Both the position numbers and the translations under genes were made by a program. From Phyllobacteriaceae bacterium UBA1059 (GTDB lineage Bacteria; Pseudomonadota; Alphaproteobacteria; Rhizobiales; Rhizobiaceae), in the NCBI GenBank assembly GCA_002316345.1, contig DCDI01000095.1:1-6578 (forward strand): a stretch of DNA of 6,578 nucleotides, given 5' to 3'. The notes beneath the pieces were generated by a model. The model did not search any database. It saw only the letters and a list, made by a program, of their open reading frames with translations, and was not told the DNA's origin. Within the stretch, counting starts at the first letter, position 1. Every line of letters begins with the position of its first letter. Positions 1-5,327 of this stretch are shown here, piece after piece.

Positions 1-644
1 CGCTGTTCGCGGCCTTCGCGTTGTTCACGGGGCTCGCGTTGGCCGTTCGGGTCACGCTGCTCGCGGCCCTCGCGCTGATCCCGCTGGCCATTCGGCTCGC
101 GTTGTTCGCGCGGTTCCCGCTGCTCGCGCTGACCTTGATTGTCGCGGCCCTGATTGTCGCGATAACCCTGGTTGTCGCGGGTGTCGCGGCGATCGCTCTG
201 ATCGCGGCCATCCATCTGATCGCGCTGGCCGTCCTGCGGCTGCTGCTGACCATCGTTGGACTGACCGTTCTGCGGCATCTCCATGCCGTTGCCGTCTTCG
301 TCCATATCGTCGTCGAAATCGCTGCGCTGATCGCGCACGACCGGCTGGGGCAGCAGCGCCTGGGCGGCTGCGATGATGCGGTTGTAATGCTCGGCGTGCT
401 GCAGATAGTTTTCGGCCATCACGCGGTCGCCCGAGCTTTGCGCATCGCGGGCCAGCGTCGTGTACTTTTCGGCAATCTGCATCGCAGAACCGCGGATCTT
501 CACGTCCGGCCCATTGCTCTCATAGGAGCGGGTCAGCGGATTCGGGCCCTTGCGGTTATTGTTGTGATTGTTGTTGTTATTATTGTTGTTGCCGTTACCG
601 CCGTTGCGACCGCGCATACGCCGGTTTTGCTGTTGTGGCCTCAT
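1..644 (-). CDS. DUF4167 domain protein, 3' end cut off by the window edge
   Basis: Reading leftward from an ATG at 644-642, 214 codons are open and the frame continues past position 1, so the C-terminus is missing. The N-terminus MRPQQQNRRMRGRN is the conserved opening of alphaproteobacterial DUF4167 proteins and fixes the start. Layout: basic Arg/Gly/Asn-rich start (1-18), eight asparagines (19-26) then HNNN, the conserved domain at about 31-103 (KGPNPLTRSYESNGPDVKIRG, then a helical stretch with KYTTLARDAQ and AENYLQHAEHYNRII), an acidic linker (about 104-120), and a low-complexity Gln/Arg/Asp/Glu/Gly tail from about 121 onward with RDNQG, REQ and PNGQR repeats. There is no signal peptide or membrane segment, so it should be cytoplasmic and largely disordered. 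A weak Shine-Dalgarno-like AGAAAG sits 7 nt before the ATG. Family function is unknown. Its place beside prfA-prmC and its RNA-binding-like composition suggest an RNA- or ribosome-related role, which is inference only. Confidence 0.9.
   Translation of the reverse strand, partial: MRPQQQNRRMRGRNGGNGNNNNNNNNHNNNRKGPNPLTRSYESNGPDVKIRGSAMQIAEKYTTLARDAQSSGDRVMAENYLQHAEHYNRIIAAAQALLPQPVVRDQRSDFDDDMDEDGNGMEMPQNGQSNDGQQQPQDGQRDQMDGRDQSDRRDTRDNQGYRDNQGRDNQGQREQREPREQREPNGQRDQREGREQRDPNGQREPREQREGREQ
3..179 (-). repeat. Arg-rich tandem repeat region inside the DUF4167 gene
   Basis: This stretch encodes residues 156-214 of the DUF4167 protein. It begins with three RDNQG units (residues 156-160, 162-166, 167-171) and continues with REQ/REP/REG triplets. 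Arginine falls every third residue at 173-182, 188-197 and 203-212, giving a 9-nt period of CGC/CGT/CGG codons. Two larger units beginning PNGQR start at residues 184 and 199, exactly 45 nt apart (plus-strand P codons at 93-95 and 48-50). The repeats are degenerate, use varied synonymous codons, and continue to the window edge. Confidence 0.8.
555..590 (-). repeat. AAC/AAT triplet run encoding poly-asparagine
   Basis: Twelve consecutive codons of the DUF4167 gene are AAC or AAT, apart from one CAC (His) at 564-566. They encode eight Asn, one His and three Asn (residues 19-30). The run is an AT-rich low-complexity tract in otherwise GC-rich DNA and lies between the basic N-terminus and the conserved domain. 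Asn-rich stretches at this place are common in the family, though their length varies. Confidence 0.85.
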
Positions 645-1037
645 CCTAGTTCTTTCTGACCTAGCTCGTAAACTGAAGAAGGGGAGTTTTCGGGATCGCG
701 GAAGGGATGTCTGGCCGCGTGATACACGCCGTCACCAAACGATCCGATCTGTCAGTGTTAGGGCCGCTTGCTGCGCACAAAGCGCGGCAGTCCACCGCCG
801 TGACGTCATCTTTTCCTAAAACACTTGCCGGACGATCCCCGCACGAAGCACAGGCGCTCATCACGCAAGAAGGCAGTATCAGTTCTTGGATCCCGAATCG
901 GTAACGGCACTGCCTGCTTCGTCATCCGGTGCCTTGGACCCTAGTGACAAAGATTGACGTTGCCAAGTGCTTTTTCGGGTAAACCCTTGTTGTGCACCAC
1001 CCCAAGGTTGCGGCGAATGCGCCCGTTTTATGGGGGA
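645..1037. other. 393-nt intergenic gap, no convincing gene
   Basis: This gap separates the prmC stop from the DUF4167 start and is much the longest non-coding stretch in the window. It probably carries the DUF4167 promoter and leader, but I find no well-matched -35/-10 pair. The best minus-strand candidate, TTGGCA followed 16 nt later by CTAGGG (about 939-966), has a poor -10. No GC-rich stem with a U-run follows prmC. Visible structure: an inverted repeat AAG-A-AGGCAGT / ACTGCCT-G-CTT (867-877 with 909-919; 10 pairs, one mismatch, 31-nt loop), a competing GGCAC/GTGCC pair (906-910 with 929-933), and an 8-bp palindrome TGACGTCA (801-808). Short open frames at 661-864 (minus) and 707-904 (plus) lack good ribosome binding sites and recognisable motifs. 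Confidence 0.7.
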
Positions 1038-1892
1038 TCAGGCGCGGAAGATCAGCACGCGGTCATTGCCGCCGTAGTCCTTCCGGGCATCGATCAAAGC
1101 ATGACCGGCCTCCTCGAAGATTGTCGACACTGACGACTTCTGATCCCAGCCGATCTCCAGGCCGATAATGCCCGTTGCACTGAGAAAGCTGCCTGCGCCC
1201 TCAGCTATCGCGCGATAAGCATCAAGCCCATCTTCGCCGCCATCCAGCGCGCGCATCGGATCGTGATCGCGCACATCGCGCGACAAACCGTCGATCTCGC
1301 CATGCGCGATGTAAGGGGGATTGGACACGATGGCGTCGAAACACCCCGTCACATCCGCAAACCAGTCGGATCGAACGGTTTCGAACCGGTCCGCGACCCC
1401 ATTGATGTGGGCGTTGCCGTTGGCCGCTTCAAGGGCGCCTGCGGACAGGTCGGTTCCGACGGCCCGCAGCTCCACAACCTCCTTCAATAGCGACACGGCA
1501 ATGGCGCCGGATCCCGTGCCGAGATCAAGCAAACGGCAGGCGCCGGTGGTTTCGATGCGCGTGCGCAACCAGGGGGCAACGGCATCCACCAGAATTTCCG
1601 TGTCGGGACGCGGTTCAAGCGTGTCCGGCGACAGGTTGAAGCGCAGGCCGTGGAAGTCGCGATAGCCGAGAATGCGGTGCACCGGCTCGCCTCGGAGCCT
1701 GCGCGCTTGAACGGCATCGAGCGCTACCGCCTGCTCGGTCGTCAAAATACGGTTGGGATCGCGCACCAGATCAAGCGCGCTCAAGCCGGTTACGTGTTCG
1801 AGCAGAAGCCGCGCGTCGAAGTCAGCCCCTTCTATACCGGCTGAGCGCAACGCGTCACGGAGCGCGCGCAGCGCTTGGGATCCGCTTGTCAT
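1038..1892 (-). CDS. prmC: Peptide chain release factor N5-glutamine methyltransferase PrmC
   Basis: PrmC transfers a methyl group from S-adenosylmethionine to the glutamine of the GGQ motif in release factors RF1 and RF2, which raises their peptide-release activity; it acts in the cytoplasm. The 284-residue product is normal length. Residues 1-80 form the N-terminal helical domain with RRLRGEPVHRILGYRDFHG (64-82). The Rossmann methyltransferase fold follows with EPRPDTE (93-99), the SAM-binding loop LDLGTGSGA (122-130), and the catalytic and glutamine-binding motif NPPYI (191-195). The C-terminus ends with the usual KDYGGNDRVL. The ATG lies 9 nt after the prfA stop, in the same frame, and no start lies between them, so this start is forced. 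There is no good Shine-Dalgarno, only CGGA almost touching the ATG, so translation probably depends on coupling to prfA. The stop is TGA. Confidence 0.97.
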   Translation of the reverse strand: MTSGSQALRALRDALRSAGIEGADFDARLLLEHVTGLSALDLVRDPNRILTTEQAVALDAVQARRLRGEPVHRILGYRDFHGLRFNLSPDTLEPRPDTEILVDAVAPWLRTRIETTGACRLLDLGTGSGAIAVSLLKEVVELRAVGTDLSAGALEAANGNAHINGVADRFETVRSDWFADVTGCFDAIVSNPPYIAHGEIDGLSRDVRDHDPMRALDGGEDGLDAYRAIAEGAGSFLSATGIIGLEIGWDQKSSVSTIFEEAGHALIDARKDYGGNDRVLIFRA

Positions 1893-1901
1893 GTCCGGTG
1901 A

Positions 1902-2966
1902 TCAGGCATCGCCGAGCGCCAGAAGCAGCTTGGACTGATGATCGGCAATCAAGGCGTCGACCAGCTCATCGAGATCGCCTTCCACCACACGGTCGAGCTT
2001 GTAGAGCGTGAGGTTGATGCGATGGTCGGTGATGCGGCCTTGCGGGAAATTATAGGTACGGATGCGCTCCGAGCGATCGCCAGAACCGACCTGCAGGCGG
2101 CGCGCTTCCGAGCGCTCATCCGCCAGCTTGGTGCGCTCGGCATCGAACAACCTGGCGCGCAGGATCTGCATGGCGCGGGCGCGGTTCTGATGCTGCGATT
2201 TTTCCGCCTGCACCACCACGATACCGGACGGAATATGCGTGATGCGCACGGCCGAATCCGTGGTGTTGACGTGCTGGCCGCCGGCTCCGCTAGCGCGCAT
2301 CGTATCGATGCGGATGTCTTCGTTGCGGATTTCGATGTCGACGTCTTCGGCTTCCGGCAAAACAGCGACGGTTGCCGCCGAGGTGTGAATACGGCCGCTG
2401 GCCTCGGTGGCCGGCACGCGCTGGACACGATGCACGCCAGACTCGAATTTCATCTTCGAGAACACGCCCTTGCCGGAAACGGTGGCAATGATTTCCTTGT
2501 AGCCGCCCGCCTCACCTTCCGAGGCTGAAACCAGCTCGACCTTCCACCCTTGAGTCGAGGCATAGCGCTCATACATGCGAAACAGATCGCCGGCGAAGAT
2601 CGCGGCCTCGTCGCCGCCGGTGCCGGCGCGGATTTCCAGGATCGCGTTCTTGGCGTCGGCGGCATCGCGCGGCAGAAGCAGGATCTGGATGTCGGATTCC
2701 AGTTTTTCGATACGCTCTTCCAGATCGGGAATATCGGCTTCCGCCAGGGCCCGCATTTCCGGGTCACCGAGCATGGCATCGAGATCGGCGCGTTCGGTCT
2801 TTGCTGCGTTGAGTTCGCGGATTTTGGCGGCGATGTCCTGCAGCTCGGAATATTCCGAAGCGAGCTTTACATAGGTTTCAGCATCCGGACCGGCCGACAT
2901 CTGCGCTTCAACGAAGTCGAAGCGGCGCAGCATCTGATCCATGCGTTCAGCAGGAAGATTGACCAT
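1902..2966 (-). CDS. prfA: Peptide chain release factor 1 (RF1)
   Basis: RF1 recognises UAA and UAG stop codons in the ribosomal A site and triggers hydrolysis of peptidyl-tRNA. The product is 354 residues, close to the usual 355-361. The N-terminal coiled helical domain covers about 1-105. It is followed by EIRAGTGGDEAA (111-122), the stop-codon recognition tripeptide PAT in VPATEASGRIHTS (184-196), which marks RF1 rather than RF2 (SPF), and the catalytic loop GAGGQHVN (227-234). Gln231 of GGQ is the residue expected to be methylated by PrmC, encoded by the next gene. The ATG at 2966 is preceded 5 nt upstream by GGAA, and ptsP ends 15 nt before it, so it is probably co-transcribed with ptsP. 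The gene ends in TGA, which RF1 itself does not read. Confidence 0.98.
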   Translation of the reverse strand: MVNLPAERMDQMLRRFDFVEAQMSAGPDAETYVKLASEYSELQDIAAKIRELNAAKTERADLDAMLGDPEMRALAEADIPDLEERIEKLESDIQILLLPRDAADAKNAILEIRAGTGGDEAAIFAGDLFRMYERYASTQGWKVELVSASEGEAGGYKEIIATVSGKGVFSKMKFESGVHRVQRVPATEASGRIHTSAATVAVLPEAEDVDIEIRNEDIRIDTMRASGAGGQHVNTTDSAVRITHIPSGIVVVQAEKSQHQNRARAMQILRARLFDAERTKLADERSEARRLQVGSGDRSERIRTYNFPQGRITDHRINLTLYKLDRVVEGDLDELVDALIADHQSKLLLALGDA

Positions 2967-2981
2967 CAGGATTCCAAGATA

Positions 2982-5252
2982 TCAGAGAGGCACGCCGTGC
3001 TGGGCCGCGAAGGCTTGCAGATCCGACCGAACGGAATGGCGGGCATTGGGGTGGCCGAGCAGATCGGCCATGCAGGCTTCGAGGTCCGCCACCGGCAGTT
3101 CGCACAACATCGCCTTCACCGGGCCGATCGCGGCTGGCGACATGGAGATGGAACGGAAGCCGAGGCCGATCAGGGCCATGGCGGACAAGGGGCGTCCGGC
3201 AAGTTCGCCGCACAAAGTCACCGCCGTCTTATGCCTGATACCGGCATCGACGATCTGCTTGAGCGCGCGCAGGAATGGCGCGGATAGCGGATCGAAGCGG
3301 TCGGACAAAAGCGCGCTGCCGCGATCGGTGGCGGTGATGAACTGGAACAGATCGTTGGAGCCCACCGACACGAAGTCGACGGCGGCCATCAGCTCGTCGA
3401 GCTGCCACATCAGCGACGGCACTTCGAGCATAGCGCCGAGCTTCAGCTTGGTCGGCAGATGATGCGCAAATCGGGAGAGATGGCGCACTTCGCGGTCCAG
3501 CAGCTCGCGCGCCTGCACGATCTCGTCGATCTCGGTAACCATCGGCAGCATCAAGCGCAATTCGCGCCCGCCGGCGGCCTTGAGCAAGGCGCGCAACTGA
3601 GTGCGCAGGAAGCCTGGACGATCCAGGGTGAGGCGGATGGCGCGCCAGCCGAGCGCGGGATTCTCTTCGTTCAGCGCACCCTTGAAGTAAGGCAGCACCT
3701 TGTCGCCGCCGATATCGATGGTGCGGAAGGTCACGGGCTTCGGGCCGGCGGCATCCAGCACATCGCGATACAACCGCTCCTGCGCTTCGGCGCGCGGGAA
3801 GGTCGCGGCCACCATGAACTGCAGCTCGGTGCGGAACAGGCCGATGCCGGCGGCACCCGATTCATCGAGTTGCGGCAAGTCGACGGCCAGACCGGCATTC
3901 ATCAGCAGATCGACATGCACGCCGTCTTTCGAATTCGACGGGCGGTCGCGCAACTCGCGATAAAGCTCCTGGCGGCGGGCGCGGAAGCGGACCTTTTCGG
4001 CGAAGGCGGCTTCCACATCCGATTGCGGACGCAGATGGACCTGGCCTTCTTCGCCATCGACGATGATCGCGTCGCCATTTTCGGCCATGGACACGACGCC
4101 CTTGACCTGACCGGCCACCGGAATGCCCATCGCGCGTGCGACGATCACCACATGGCTGGTGATCGAGCCGTCTTCCAGAACGAGGCCGCGCACGCGGTCG
4201 CGCGGATAATCGAGCAGTTCGGCCGCACCCATCTGGCGGGCAACAACGACCGCATCGCGCGGCAGCGCTTCGCCCAACCCATCCGGCCCACGGCCAAGCA
4301 ACTGGCGCAGCAGACGGTTGGCGAGATCGTCGAAATCGCTCATCCGCTCGCGCAGATAAGGATCGGTCATGTGCTGCATGCGAGCTCGCATGTCGCTCTG
4401 GACCTTTTCCACAGCGGCTTCCGCGGTCAAACCGTTGCGCACGGCTTCTTCCAGGCGACGCACCCAGCCGCGATCATGCGCGAACATGCGGTAAGCTTCC
4501 AGCACCGCGCGGTGTTCGCCTTCAAACGCCACGTCGCGGCGCGACAGCATGTCGTCGATGGAAAGCCGCAGCGAGTCGAGCGACTCGGTCAAACGGCCGA
4601 GTTCTTCCTCGCTGTCTTCATTGAACAGGTTGGTGACGACAACGCGCGGCTCGTGCAGCACGACATGGCCGAGACCGACACCGTCGTTGAAGGCAAGCCC
4701 GTTGAACGAAGCGGGACGGCTGAGATCGAGTTCGAGACCGGGCCGCGTCAGGCGCGCCAGATCGCCGGTGGCGATCATCTCGGCGATCACCATGGCGGTG
4801 GTTTCCAGCGCCTCGATCTCGTCTTCGCGGTAATGGCGCATCGTGCGGTTCTGCACGGTGAGAACGCCAAGCGTGCGACCCGCGCGCAAAACCGGTACGC
4901 CGAGGAAGGAGTTGTAGATCTCTTCGCCGGTTTCCGGAAGATAGGCGAAGGCCGGGTGCTGCTGCGCGTCAGTAAGGTTCAGCGCGCGGGCCGAGGCCGC
5001 GATCGTGCCGACGAGGCCTTGCCCCAGCCGCAACTGCGCAAGGTGGACGGAGCCGGGGTTCAGGCCTTCGGTGGCATAGAGTTCCAGAACCGAGTCGGAG
5101 CGCAGCACGTAAAGCGAGCAGACTTCGGCGACCATCTGCTGCGCGATCTCGCGCACGATGCGGTCGAGGCGTTCCTGCGGCTCCAGCGCTTCGGCCATAA
5201 GCTCGCGCAGGCGCTTCAAAAGCACTCGCGGTCCTGCGGCCTGGTCACGCAT
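2982..5252 (-). CDS. ptsP: Phosphoenolpyruvate-protein phosphotransferase PtsP (EI-Ntr)
   Basis: PtsP takes phosphate from phosphoenolpyruvate and passes it to NPr (PtsO) and then PtsN, a regulatory relay rather than a sugar importer. From the ATG at 5252 it has 756 residues, typical for the family. Domains: GAF sensor (about 10-160, with YATEGLNP and NSFLGVPVLRAG), EI helical N-terminal region (about 185-340), swivelling phosphohistidine domain with GSITSHVVIVARAMGIP, in which His367 is the phosphorylated residue, and a PEP-binding barrel (about 440-740) with GLFRTE (471-476), FRTIDIGGDK (509-518), GSNDLFQF (632-639) and catalytic Cys681 in LCGELAG. All key EI residues are present. In Sinorhizobium the GAF domain binds glutamine, and in Caulobacter the pathway feeds (p)ppGpp control. 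A longer frame begins at a TTG (5297), but the ATG has a strong AAGGTGA site and gives the usual family N-terminus, MRDQAAGPRVLLKRL. The stop is TGA. Confidence 0.96.
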   Translation of the reverse strand: MRDQAAGPRVLLKRLRELMAEALEPQERLDRIVREIAQQMVAEVCSLYVLRSDSVLELYATEGLNPGSVHLAQLRLGQGLVGTIAASARALNLTDAQQHPAFAYLPETGEEIYNSFLGVPVLRAGRTLGVLTVQNRTMRHYREDEIEALETTAMVIAEMIATGDLARLTRPGLELDLSRPASFNGLAFNDGVGLGHVVLHEPRVVVTNLFNEDSEEELGRLTESLDSLRLSIDDMLSRRDVAFEGEHRAVLEAYRMFAHDRGWVRRLEEAVRNGLTAEAAVEKVQSDMRARMQHMTDPYLRERMSDFDDLANRLLRQLLGRGPDGLGEALPRDAVVVARQMGAAELLDYPRDRVRGLVLEDGSITSHVVIVARAMGIPVAGQVKGVVSMAENGDAIIVDGEEGQVHLRPQSDVEAAFAEKVRFRARRQELYRELRDRPSNSKDGVHVDLLMNAGLAVDLPQLDESGAAGIGLFRTELQFMVAATFPRAEAQERLYRDVLDAAGPKPVTFRTIDIGGDKVLPYFKGALNEENPALGWRAIRLTLDRPGFLRTQLRALLKAAGGRELRLMLPMVTEIDEIVQARELLDREVRHLSRFAHHLPTKLKLGAMLEVPSLMWQLDELMAAVDFVSVGSNDLFQFITATDRGSALLSDRFDPLSAPFLRALKQIVDAGIRHKTAVTLCGELAGRPLSAMALIGLGFRSISMSPAAIGPVKAMLCELPVADLEACMADLLGHPNARHSVRSDLQAFAAQHGVPL

Positions 5253-5260
5253 CGATCGTA

Positions 5261-5267
5261 TCACCTT
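5261..5267 (-). promoter_or_regulatory. Shine-Dalgarno site deciding the ptsP start
   Basis: Read on the minus strand this is AAGGTGA, 8 nt before the ATG at 5252. It is the best ribosome binding site in the window. Together with the family-like MRD N-terminus it supports the ATG over the upstream in-frame TTG at 5297, although the TTG is also preceded by a GGTGAGG-like stretch. Confidence 0.75.
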
Positions 5268-5270
5268 AAC

Positions 5271-5295
5271 GGCCGGCGGAACGCATCCGCTGGCC
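5271..5295 (-). promoter_or_regulatory. Strong hairpin between lysC and ptsP
   Basis: On the minus strand GGCCAGCGGA pairs with TCCGCCGGCC around a 5-nt loop TGCGT, giving ten stem positions with one A/C mismatch. The stem ends 3 nt before the ptsP Shine-Dalgarno site. No U-run follows (the next bases are GTTAAGG), so it does not look like a standard intrinsic terminator. It could protect or process the mRNA, or tune ptsP translation. A weaker hairpin with a TTCG loop (CTCA/TGAG arms, 5303-5319) lies between it and the lysC stop. Confidence 0.55.
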
Positions 5296-5327
5296 AACCA
5301 ACCTCACCCCGAAGTTGAGCGTTTAAG

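Noticed and set aside
21..659. Plus-strand open frame of 212 codons, Leu/Ala/Val-rich and membrane-like
   Set aside because: It is the codon-aligned complement of the DUF4167 gene; the hydrophobic residues are simply the reverse complement of Arg, Gln, Asp, Glu and Asn codons.
661..864. Minus-strand 67-codon frame in the gap, with several Cys including CASC
   Set aside because: There is no ribosome binding site, only a single CxxC and no family resemblance; length is within chance for GC-rich DNA.
895..899. GANTC (CcrM methylation) sites in the gap and at the ptsP-prfA junction (2970-2974)
   Set aside because: GANTC occurs many times throughout the window, including within genes, so these positions are not special.
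707..904. Plus-strand 65-codon frame in the gap
   Set aside because: The purine run GGAAGGG touches the ATG, too close for a working ribosome binding site, and the product has no recognisable features.
954..978. Plus-strand TTGACG as a -35 box
   Set aside because: No acceptable -10 lies 16-18 nt downstream (GGGTAA/GGTAAA), and it would point antisense into prmC.
975..1037. Intrinsic terminator after prmC
   Set aside because: Only short stems are visible (GGCG/CGCC with a 4-nt loop, GGG/CCC), without a U-run on the minus strand.
1938..3287. Plus-strand frames at 1938-2528 and 2550-3287
   Set aside because: They are codon-aligned shadows of prfA and the 3' end of ptsP.
4572..4587. Inverted repeat CGAGTC-GAGC-GACTCG inside ptsP
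   Set aside because: A 6-bp stem in GC-rich coding sequence is expected by chance.
3459..5318. Plus-strand open frame of 619 codons opposite ptsP
   Set aside because: It is codon-aligned antisense to ptsP, so it stays open because ptsP avoids TTA, CTA and TCA codons. The product has no recognisable domain, and ptsP is unmistakable.
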